64,000 nucleotides of DNA from assembly GCF_052857255.1 (NCBI RefSeq), contig NC_135505.1:138730343-138794342 (forward strand). Direction: 5' to 3'. A model generated the notes under the pieces. It had not been told where the DNA came from. It did no database searches and saw only the letters and a program-made list of their open reading frames with translations. The stretch is from Amblyomma americanum (taxonomy: Eukaryota > Arthropoda > Arachnida > Ixodida > Ixodidae). Below, piece by piece: positions 22,527 to 34,400 of the stretch (the stretch's first letter is position 1; the number at the start of each line of letters is the position of its first letter). A program made the translations under genes and the position numbers.

Positions 22527-22764
22527 TGCCGTGGTGGCTCAGTGGTTATGGTGCTCGGCTGCTGACCTGAAAGACGCGGGTTCAATCCTTGTTGCGGCCG
22601 TCGAATTTCAATGGAGGCGAAATTCTAGAGGCCCGTGTACTGTGCGATATCAGTGCATGTTAAAGAACCCCACCCAGGTGGTTAAAATTTCCGGCACCCT
22701 TCATTACGGCATCCCTCATAGCCAGAGTTTCTTTGGGATATTAAACCCCTATAAACTAAACCAA
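22527..22764 (+). mobile_element. Ruka-like tRNA-derived SINE
   Basis: This full-length copy lies between KNL1 and ZFYVE19. It has A box GGTGGCTCAGTGGTTATGGT, B box GGTTCAATCCT and the conserved body, with a small CACC insertion in the CCCCACCCAGGTGG segment. Confidence 0.87.
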
Positions 22765-22769
22765 ACACC

Positions 22770-25441
22770 CTTCCTTAAATGTATCGTATCTTTTTATTTT
22801 AGGTGGGGAGGGGGGTGCATTTATAAAGCAAGTGCAGTGTTCTTACTCTCGGTACCCGATGCCATTTTGCATAAGCCATCAAGGCACACACCACATCTGT
22901 TTTCATGCAACTTGCATCTTCCAAATGTGTTTGGACAGCATTTCAAGTCCATTTAGAAGAATCCTGCAACACCTAGGGCTGCTATGCAAGATGAAACTTT
23001 ATAGAGGTACCAAAGCCTTCCAGTGCAGTCAAGACTGTTTGCATTGCCTTTCCTTCACCAGAGATTTACCAGAGCACAACCCGCAAACCAATACAAGGCG
23101 TCAGCTGTGCATGCAAAGGTGCCCAGAGGGGGCACACACCTGCCACCACACAGGCAGAGCTTGATCCCAGAAGAGGTGAATCACCGAAGTAGATTCCGTA
23201 TTGCACTGTGCTAAATCTCTTCAATATTTGTCTTCCACACTGACTGGTCTGTGCACTGTTCTAATGACTCGTGCGAAATACGCACATCTGTCCATTTCAG
23301 AAGCTTGCCCTCACTTCTTGAGATGGCCAACGCATCACCTCATTCTGACCAAAAACGGTTTTGCATTTCCCTATATTTCATCTGCGCAGCTCTGTTAAGC
23401 TTCATTTGCATCAGCCTGCTTGCACTGGTGTGCTGAGTGTAGTGAAGCTTATCAGTAACATTAAAGGTCCTGGAAACTAAAACCGGTACCGAATTATTGC
23501 TTAATTTGTACTTCATTCAGTTCGAATCAGTGAATGCTTTGGTCATCTAAATAAAATAAAATGTGATCTAAAATACTTACATGGTTAACTGAACATATAG
23601 TAGGTTGCACGTGTTTTCGTTCTTGCAATTTTAAGTGCTTCTGGTGATATTACAAGTTAATCCCACTGTAACTGGTATGCTACATCACAGCCAATTACTC
23701 TCGGATTGCACGTGGTACTCTCTGGCCGAGGCAAGTTGTTCACAAATATAAGCCCAAGGATTTAACTCCATCGTGATGCACTTGTCATGGCTTAAAACGC
23801 CACTCCATGGCTGGCAACAGCTCCATCATAATTGCATGCTAGAAACTGCCACTTTAATTTTACCGAGGTGCTGTGTGAAACTAACCACGTTCTAATCTGT
23901 ATTCCATCAATGCCTACGTACAACCTCTTTCAGTTGCAAAATAATTTACTTGAGTACTGCGCTTTGCACGAAAAAACGAATTTCAGAGCTACACATCGAC
24001 AAAACTAATCATAGTTTTAATCATGCTGTCAAAACACATCAACTGCAATATTACGAATGCAGGTACCAAAATTTTAGCTGAGAGATCTTCCTTTTGTAAA
24101 AATGCATGAGACAATAAGCATAAACCACCATTCGGAATTCATCTATGTCCGGTCAATAATATATGCCCGAATTTCTTCTCTCATGTTTTGGTTTCAATTT
24201 CAACACGTGAACAATGGCTGCAAAAACGGCTCTGTGACAGCTGCTGCTTCTCTTAGAATTCCAAATCATTGGGCAGGCTGATGTAACGGTTGCAGCAAAT
24301 TTGAAACGGTTGAGCAGCGATTATTTTGAAGTTTTTACGGCTCGCATAACCCAAGTTTTGACACTGGAGCTATTTCTTGGGTTTTAAAACCAAAAACACC
24401 AGACAAGAAAATCATTAAATTTTCCGGACACAGGCACATGGTAGTCCATGTACTGTCTGCATCAAACGAAACACTAACAATTAAACTGCAATGGAAATAT
24501 CAAAATGAGGAGATCTTAAGTTAATGACTGAATATTAGTGCACTTGAGTTTCGCTTTTATGGACCAAAGATCGCTGCATAGTTCCTGTCCAGTAGCAACT
24601 GTTTTACTATTCTTGTCCAAGTGTGCAACTTGGGTTGCTTGGATTTTTTCAACACTACATATATAGGTGCAAACTGATTTTTCGGACCTGGCAGGACCCA
24701 AAAATTGTCCAAACAATTGGACAGTCCAAAAAGTCTGCGGACTTGAAAAAAAAAAAATTGCTTTATTGGGAGGAAATCTGCTTGAAAGCTGGTATTCAAG
24801 CTAATTATCCGATAGCTTTTGGGCAGGACATGGCATTGTCATGCTTCCATAGTCGGGATTGCATGCATACGCAGCACACCACATGCGCAGCATGAAAATT
24901 GCCATGCCAGTTCATCTGCACATTGAAGCAAGAAATGTACATTTCTCAGTGGCAACAGGGGTCCTTTGCGACTTATTTAGTTAAAAAAACTAACTTCTGG
25001 CCTCTGCAGGATCCGAAATATTGTTAGCCAATATGTATACATTCCTATGAGGTGCGCAATAGTGCTGCAACAAACTCCAAATTATTGGAGTCTGAAAAAT
25101 CGGTCGGGTGTTGTACCAATGCTTGGAGAATAACTTCAAAGAACAAAAGTATCAACCAAAAACTTGGTGTCCGTACCAGGTTCGCTTGGATTAACCTCCT
25201 GTTGTGAGTCACCTGCTTCACTCAGCTTAGCAAGCACCATTTCATACGAAAAAAAACACAATTCGTTCCAAACAGGCAAGCCGAACAAACATAAAACACT
25301 TTTATCGAGTGCAGAAGACATAGAAGTTGTGTTAAGGCGTGCCACGTTGACTGTGCGTCGGCGACTTTGCTGTTGAAGGCAATGCCTAGCGACAATAGCG
25401 AGGCCATTTTTGGCGATCTAAAAGCAGCACTGGTAGTGGTC
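22770..25441. other. Intergenic, repeat-like, no gene recognised
   Basis: AT-rich sequence between the convergent KNL1 and ZFYVE19 genes. TTTATT near 24764 (AATAAA on the minus strand) could serve ZFYVE19. The sequence around 24680-24740 and 25606-25640 (TACAGCAAAACCTCGACTG) resembles worn Tigger/pogo ends but could not be paired. No convincing coding exon was found. Confidence 0.4.
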
Positions 25442-25490
25442 CTATTTCTTCAGCGGCGTTGTTTGGTGCGGCTCAGAGCCATGGCACTCC
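25442..25490 (-). CDS. ZFYVE19: ZFYVE19 terminal exon
   Basis: The exon follows a TTTCTAG acceptor, enters with one base to complete Lys, and reads KECHGSEPHQTTPLKK then TAG (25444-25442). The ECH completes the zinc finger, and QTTP parallels the family's short tail. Confidence 0.75.
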
Positions 25491-28400
25491 CTAGAAAGAT
25501 GAGAAAAAGGCAACTGTACACGTCGGTGCAAAACACATTGTGCTCGCAAACAAACAGTATAGACACAAATGAAATGCCTTTACCACAAGAATGGTTCGTT
25601 TCCTATAGTACAGCAAAACCTCGACTGTTCAACTACAGACGCATCAAATGGAAAACATCCTCTGATATCACTCGCTGAACTGCACATTAGCTATACGCAA
25701 AAGTACGGCCTTTCAATCTAAGTGGCTATCCGACAAAACCACTGTTGCCGAGAAACCAGCTGGTGCTAGTCACCATGATTGGCAAGTTTTAGGTCAACCT
25801 CTATGTACCATTGGAAGCATATGTGACCTCGTTGCATCGTGGTATCGAACTCACTTGTAGCAACAGCGGCAGTAGAGGTCGTTTGAACAGCCAAGACAAC
25901 GTAGAACCGCGTCTTCGTTGCAGATGACGCACCACGGCAGCTCCTCAGCTTCCTGCAGTGGGAAAGTAGATTTAGAGGAACCCCAAAGACAGATCCATCC
26001 AATTATTGTTCAATCAGTTTTCTGGCTCCTTCTGGCCATGCCGATGTTTGTTCCGCAGCGAAAAGACGCATTTGCTGCGGAGACAATTGCATTTAAAAAC
26101 TTTCCTACCACTTGATTCAAACTCCTAAAGTCTCCGTGATCACAGTGTGAAAGTGAACGGTCCTGTTGCATTCGGGGATCCGGGAACAAAAGAACTGTCT
26201 TGACACACTGCTGTTTACGTGTGAAATCCACCAATGATGGGCAACACCTGTATTTCACTTTTGTGGCCTTTTCTGGCTCACAAGAACTAAAAACAGCATC
26301 TTTGCCATTACAATGTGTTAACGTAGTGATACCAGTCAACTCCAATTTCTCCTAAAAAGAACACTGCAGACTCCTTCCAATTTTCATTCTCGGCAGAATT
26401 TGATTGGCTGATTTTATCCGGCTCCCTTCATATTTGTTCAGCATTAAAACGCATACCGTATTCACAAGTATATAATGCTGTTTGTGACCTAACAAAAATG
26501 GAAAAGAATGTACGGTATATATTTAATACGATTATACTGCAATATCTGCCTGTTCAAGCCAATTACAGCAGAGGGCATGGAAAAAAAAACGGAGACGGCA
26601 TGTAAAAATACGGAAGCAACGGATACAGCTATAGTATTATCCAAGAGGCAACACTTCAGAAATGTGTGCGCCACCATCGACCGCAGCAAAGCCTGCGATG
26701 CGTCAATGCACAGAGTCTCCCATATAGCATGCCACCGCTGCTTCGTGCTACCCAGTCCTGTGCCTGTTCGCTCTTCTTTCCTTTCCGTACTCAACTCTCC
26801 CTTTGAGTGCCTGCTCGTTCTCAACAGCCCACGCCAACTATGCCGCATTCAAAGCCACCCTTCCCTTGCACGCCGCGTGGCCTCAACGTCACCTAAAAGC
26901 TGGCTTCTCCTACTAGCTCATTAGTCTTGTGGTGAAGGTTGCTGTAGCTATCTCCAGAAGCATTATATTTGTACCATGGCTCCAAATATAATTCAAGATG
27001 CGTTCTGAAACTCGCGACCGCAGGAAAAAAAATCTGCACTATAGTCGCATAAATACAGAATTTACTGCTATCAAATTTGCAGTTTAAAACAGAGGTCCCC
27101 CCTTTGTGTTCTGCCTAGCACAGACGCATACAAAAAAGAAAGCATTGAATTACAGCAGAGTCAAATAGCACCGAAAATGGTAGCAATCGGCCACAAGTCC
27201 AAAACTCTGCTTTGAGCGAACAGAGGTCGGAGTCGTCCGAACTGTAATAATCTGAAACCGACGTCAGCTAGTTGGAACGCAGTGAATTGAGCCAGCCTTA
27301 CCAACCTCACCGCTTGGGTCCAAGCCCAGCTCCTCCAGGTCCTCCTGCTCCTCGAGCTTTGCCTCTTGAAGCACCTGGGCGAGAGCAGAAAAGAAAAAAA
27401 AAGCATGGGGTTTCTGACGGCTGCCGAGCACAACTTCACTTCGGTATGCGCTACTGAAAACAACTGTGCACTCATTGTGGAGACCTATGCGTGATCCCCC
27501 AAAGAACTAACCTGCATATTATTGGGACCACCCAGAATGTCTCAGATTGTCAATGCAGTTCGTGCGGCAGGGTAGGAGTTGGCATTGTGTTCCCCCCTGA
27601 TGGGTGTGGGATCCAGTCCAGCAATCACCATGCGACACGCCACAAACCCTCTCCACTTGCCTGATCCAAACCAGAAATCATAGTTCTCTCCTCTCCATCG
27701 AGGCTTCATGCCAATGCCGGACACTCCTGCTAGTGGTGGTTCTCATGTGAATGAGTTGATAAAAAAGTTAATTGCTGAAATCGGGAGGAGGAAGTTTCTT
27801 ACTGCCTTCGCACCTGTGTTGCTAACTCCAGTGGTTACATTAGCAGATCAGCTAATTTTAAACATTTAAAAGAAACAATGAAATTGGAGTCAAGATTAAA
27901 ATCTATGCATAATTCCAGTTATTCAACAAAGCTTTCCTCTTCTAAATGCCAATGTATGCCGCCACGGTGGCTCAGTGGTTACGGTGCTCGGCTGCTGACC
28001 CGAAGGATGTGGGTATGATCCCGACCGCGGCAGTCGCATTTCGATGGAGACAAAATTCCAGAGGCCCGTGTACTGTGCAATGTCAGTGCACGTTAAAGAA
28101 CCCCAGGTGGTCGAAATTTCCGGAGCCCTTCACTACGGCACTCTTCATAGCCAGAGTCGCTTTGGGACGTTGAACCCTATAAAAACAAACCTAATGCCAA
28201 AGTAAGGTATCAAGTTTTCTTTGCAGATGAATTTTATAATTTCTTTTACGATGGCCTACATTGCTTTAATTTAAAGTTTAAGTTGCTTACATGGTTACCT
28301 TGCTAAAATTAGGCACAACAATGCACTATTACTCCCTTTTACTACACATCACCATTATAAAAAGTCTCACACCATACTGTGCAAAATGTGACATTGACAT

Positions 28401-31400
28401 TAGTAATGTCCAAAAAATTTACATGCAATGTAATCATGTCCATGCTTAGCAGACAATACAACTAAACAAAGCAATCGGGTGCTAATCCAATAACTCGAGC
28501 TGTTTGCACATGTAACATGTACATGCAACATATTCCAATCCTATATTGCTTTGAACCATGAAGGAGTATTTCAGGCCGTCTCTAAGAATCCCTCTCTTCT
28601 ACAACACGCGCAGGTTTTTTATAATATTGTGTGTTCCTCAAGAGATAATTCTTGCATGCAGTGTTCTCATTAAACATTGTTGAAGTTTTATATATATTGT
28701 TCTATGTCCTAACAATCGCATGCAAGCTTTGCAGTGCCATTTATAAGGTACTTCGGCAAAAGAAGTTTCGTACTGATGCTAGAAGTGCTGTCACTACTAT
28801 ATTTACTGCACAAATGAGAAGTTTGGCGAGATATATGACTTCTTTGGTTAATAGCAACTTCTGTCAATGCAACTAACAATTCAGTAAAGAGGGAAGCTAG
28901 TCTTAGAAAAACATTTTTTTAATTGAGTCACAATTAGAAAATCTTCAAGATACATGTATTTTTGCATGCAGATTCCAAATGTGTAATTTAATTTTATGTA
29001 ACTTTTTGCAGAAAGCTTTCAAGAAATTCTTCTGCAGAGAACTTGCTAGAATGCATGCCATTGGCTCCTCTTGACATCAACCTATGCAATAAGGGCAAAA
29101 TTATCATCCTGCCTTAAAGGACTTTCAATTTGCCACATTCCTTAAAACACGTTTCCTTAAGATTTCATAATCGTGACTCGATAAATAAATTTTTTTTTCA
29201 AAGACCCTCTTCCCCCTTAAGACAATGATCAAGCCCAAGTCTGCTTTTGAATATACAGTAAACTCGTGATGGTGCAAACTCAATGTGAGCCTAGGGTTTC
29301 TTCAATTCTGTGCAGTTTTAGTTAAGAGAAGCTTTTAACACACCTGATATTGACAAGACCAAAGTGTCCGTTCAAATAAACTGACAGTTTTAGTTATTAA
29401 AAGCCCACCACTGTGCATGATTGGTAGCATCCAATTCGACATTTTTTGTCATTGCGCTCTTACCCTTGCCACAACAGCATCCGCCTCAGCACTGTCGTCA
29501 GAATCAGATCCATCACCGAGTTCCTTTTTACCTGCGCAGTTTGTACACAGCATGAAGCACTGTGCTGGGCTCTCAAAAAATGCAACAAAGCTCGTGACAG
29601 AAAAAAAAAATTAAATGCACAGGCGATCGAACACCATGATGCTACAAATCTGCATTAGCCATGTCAGTAACTGTCAAGATTACCCTGCTTCTGAGCCTTG
29701 ATTTGGCTGAGCTCCTTCATGAGGTCCTTGTCCTTTTGGAGCTCCTGAAGCCCCTTCTTTGCGTCCTCTGCAGCCGCCTTCAGCTCCCGGCCAATCAGCT
29801 GCGCCACTTCGTCGATAGGCGGCTCGTCCTTCGCCTCGCTCTCTTTCTGTGCGGACTGGCTGGGTTCTGCCGGTCGCGTTGACGTGACACCAAGCTCACC
29901 TGTGTCACTACGCACCTCTTCATCTGTCCCCTAAATGAAAATCACCATGCTTTATTTTTATCTATTGTCAAAAGTTTCACTTGTGTATTTTGTTAATTAT
30001 GTGCGTCACGGCAGAATCTCGATGACACGAATCTGGTTGGGTTCCGGAAAAAATTTGTATCATCTGAAATTCGCATCTTCCAAAAACAAATAAAATCCGT
30101 AAGCAGAAGCACGGGAAATGCATTCATGCAGATCTGTTTACGGCTCACGGAACCTATGTGTGGCCGGGCGCCACTGCTCACTGTTTGCGATGTGTACTGC
30201 GCAACTGCCAATCGGTGCGGTTACGGCTTATGTGTTCTTATCATCCGTAGTGGCACAGGGGGTGTTTGGAACACCCGTAATCCTTTACATTGTATACAAT
30301 GCACTCCAGCCACAAAAATTTAAGAATCTGTACCATCTTGAAATCCATGTACACACATTGAGATCTCCTTTAAATGATTTTACACATCAGTACAAACATC
30401 ACAACCTACAAACAAGCAAACGGCTGTGAGCAAATGTCATGTCCTTAATCTTAAGCACATGCCATGGTTAAGATTAAGGACAAAATATATTATACATAAA
30501 AAAACACTTTTCCAGCCTCCAAATTAAACACTGAATATGTAACGAAAGTTTTTGTAACGTTGCTCAATGTTTGCAGCCCCAGAAAAAAAAAAAAGAGCCC
30601 TCCCGAAAGTGTAGACTTCTTCCTTCTATCTTCATTCCTATACTATATTCTTACATTCTATCCTTCCTCCCACTCGCAAGACTCTCAACAGCTGGTATGG
30701 AGAATCGAAGTGGCCTGCTGAATTTTGATGCACACTGCACATAACCTTAACTCATGCAACAGACTTCTCTTTTTCATACAAGCATGCATTTCAGAGCTAG
30801 ACAGAATGCTAACCAACACACTATAAGCTATGCTTAGTGTTTTACACATTCATTTACCTGCTCAGAGTCCGTTGGGCAAGACATCAGGAGTGGATACAGA
30901 ATATGTAACCATAACAGGAAGTGTTATGAAACAAAAATATTCACTAACATTACTTCAAAACAGTGTTTTAAAGTACTGTTTACTTTTTGTTTAAAAACAA
31001 ACAATAACACTTACCCTGCTCATCAGATTACTTTTTTAGTGAACCAAGCAGTTCCATGAGCACACTGATCACCAATTACAGTATGATATTGCTGGTACCA
31101 AATTGAACAGCAGTTTTCTGAAACTTTTCCCCAAGAAATTCAGTGTGAAAGCTTTCCGGGGTGTTGCACGAGCACACTGATCACCAATTACAGTATGATA
31201 TTGTTTGTACCAAATTGAACAGCAGTTCTCATTGAACTTCTGAAACTTTCAACCGGGTAATTCTGCGCGAAAGCTTTCCTGAGTGCTCACCTGGGGATCC
31301 GCATCCACAGAATCTTTGCTGAGGTCACGCAGGCGCTCCAGACGCCGCTCCATCTCGTCAGTGGTTTCCTTAATAACCTGGGCACGGCGCCTGTCTATCG

Positions 31401-34400
31401 CCACTTCGTGCATGACCTGGGCAAACAGGTCGCCTGCCTTTTGACCGGCTGTCCTTCTGGAGTTTGCATATACCTGTGGAGGGTCAGCCATTTGAGAAGC
31501 TTGTACGTAGACTAGCAGCTTGTTCATTCATTCATTCATTCATTCATTCATTTAATAATTTCTTAGTTCACTGCACACCCAGAGATGGCGATGCCGTTAA
31601 TCAAATGCTATCTTTTAGCCACCACAATATTAAAGAAGACCTTGCTGCCTACTGTAGACACAGTGGTCTCATACAAACAGAATGAGGTGGAGCTTCTTAT
31701 AGGGTTACTCCTATCTTCTTTCCAAATTGTAGCCCTTTGACTTGGAACTGAATTATTACTTCTCCCAGCAGATCCTCTTTTTCTCAATCACCCCAGCAAT
31801 GACCATGAACCTTCCTCTACCAACAAAAGTAATTAATTCATCTATCCATTATTTATTAATTTGTCCATTGATTCATTTATTTATCTTGGTAACCTACATA
31901 ATCACAAGGATGCAGTTGTTAGGTGGCAATCAAAACATGGAAATAACGTTTCACCTGCTCACATTGTGTGTGCACAGACACATCTATATGCAATCTACAG
32001 AAATCAGTACCAGACTGACGACAATGCTCTGAAAGCATGCATGCCCACGTGATCACAGGTACAGCAAGGAATGAAATACATCACTGTCAAGTTCTGATAT
32101 TTTGCAGTTTGAGGGGATAAATTAATTACTGAAGCTGACTGCAATGAAATCCAGTAAGTCCAGGTACTGCACTTAATGTCTGGATTTAATGGCTGACAAT
32201 GAGCACAATGACGGCCGCTCAATCCCACTGGGTACATTTACAATTCAGTCTCATGAGTCATGACTGTGTCATAACACTGCAGTTCCAGTCACAGCACACT
32301 ACTACAAAGAATGAAAGTTCAAAGGAGTGGCTCGTTGCAAGCCGAATCCGCTCACCGTGATGGGAGGCTGGCGGTAGTATGAGACGTCAACATCTTTAAG
32401 CTTGGCAAGCCTGTCCTCAATATCCGCGTGGATTGGAATGACATCTGTAATTCAGCACAACATCCAGTCAGCAATCGCAGCCTTCATTCAATGACAGTAG
32501 CAAACACTCCAAAATAAAGAATCCTGAAGGGCAATGAGTCAGTTCACCGACGCCCCCAAAATAATGCCTTCTTCTCAAAGCATGTCATGTCACAGCAGTT
32601 AGGGCCTCAGGGCCAAACAGCTTCGACGTCCACAGTTAAGAGTGCTTGAGGATCGTTCGCCTGCCACCTAGGATAATCATAAGTCCACAGTGATGACAGA
32701 CGAAATTAATGCCCTCTGACTGCTGGAATGGACACTCCGTAAAAACTTTGCAAAAGGGTATTAGCCTGGGCTAGTCGGTACATTTCGCAGGAAAAGGTAC
32801 AGCGCAAAAAGACGGGACTAAAGGAGCGGACAGACACAGCGCTTGTGTCTGTCTGCTCCTTTAGACCCGTCTTTTTGCGCTGTGCCTTTTCCTGTAAAAG
32901 ATTTGCAGGCAGAACTACTTTTGTTCATTGTACAGAGATCCCATACAGGGTAATGGTACGGAAAAAAATTTGAAATGGACACTTTTGGTTTGAAATCTTG
33001 TTAAACCGGCACGTTCACAAGCATCTGTAGTATAGTGGCCACTTGCTGCTTAAATAAAGCACAATTTAAAAGAATGCACAGGCGATCATACGATGTAACG
33101 CGACAAATCTGTGTCAGAAGTAGTGGTACATTTTGCTTCTATAATAATCTCCTTCGTGTTGTTGTTTCGAAGTGTATTTCGCCGCCGTTTTTGCGTTCCA
33201 GTGCTACGTGGGTTCCACATCGGTGGAGGCGTCTGGAGAGGGGAAGTGAGAGGACGGGTGATGGGTAACACCTTCTGAAGGGTGGAAAACGGTTGTTTGG
33301 TGGCGGGTGGCAGCATCTGAGCAGTGAAGATGAGTGGAGGGTGAAGGTGGGTAAGTAGTAGGCGTAGGCCTCCTAGAGGGTTGAAGCAGCATCACACAAC
33401 CCCAGATTTTGTCAAGATGAGCAATGCTAACGTATTAGTAAGAACCAGAAAAGACAGATAGTGGTTAGGGACAAAGTCCAATTGATACTAATCTTCACTT
33501 TAATGGGGAACATATCATTTATGCATTTCCTTTATAGTGCGAAGCTGTGTGCAAATAGCATTAATAACCTGCAAAACTGGTAGCCTACGTAATGAGTTTT
33601 GACATGAAATGCGTGCAAATGCTGCGCACATGCAATGAGAGTAGACTGGGGCTCTAACCTTTACTGTCTTGGCGTAGCTTCTTTAGGCGATTCTCGATCT
33701 CCTCTATGTGAGGAGCGGAACCGCCTCCCAGGGGCGGCACGGAATCTTTGGCTTCTGACTTGTTGTTCAGGGCATCCATCCGCCTTTCAAAGTTGAAGCA
33801 GGGCAGAAAAAAGACACTTTTTGCTCAGCTGGATAGTCTCTGCACTTTTTAGTGTTTCAGCAATCTTTTGGTCTGGCTTTTTTGTTGTTGTTGTGTCACA
33901 AAAACCACTCATCGGTTAAACCTATTGCAGCCAAGTGTAAGGCACTGATTTGCCTGACATGTCTGATTTGCACATACCTTTTGCTACACATGGTAAGGTA
34001 CAGTTGAAACTAATAAAGAAGCTGACCACTTCTGGCTTAAGCTACTCAAGATTAAGTGTCGTATTACAGTTCACATTTGCGAGAGGGCTAACCAAAATGT
34101 GTAAGTATAGCTGGTCCCACCGTTCTTATATCCTTATTGCCACTTCCTTCAAAAAGTGAGTGGTTGTCATGCCAGAAAAAATTTATCGGTTTTGGTCAGC
34201 AGATGCAAAAGCGATCACCTTCAAGAGTATGTAGACTGTGGCTCAATAAACACAAAACATTTATCTAACAGCAGTTGTGTTGCAGCATGGCTTACTTATC
34301 TGTGCAATAAAATCACAATCCATATGACAAATACGGATTATAACCGAGAAAAAGTACTGTGGTTCCAAGCTCCTGTGCAAAGATAAGGCGAGATTCATAA

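Noticed and set aside
26010..26345. 111-codon minus-strand frame with several cysteines
   Set aside because: It lies in a ZFYVE19 intron, matches no family, and lacks splice or expression signals.
29460..29960. Plus-strand frames opposite ZFYVE19 exons 7-8
   Set aside because: Shadows of minus-strand exons with clear splice sites.
30000..30110. GCAGAATCTCGATGACACGA resembling a Tigger end
   Set aside because: No inverted partner or TA-flanked second end could be found nearby.
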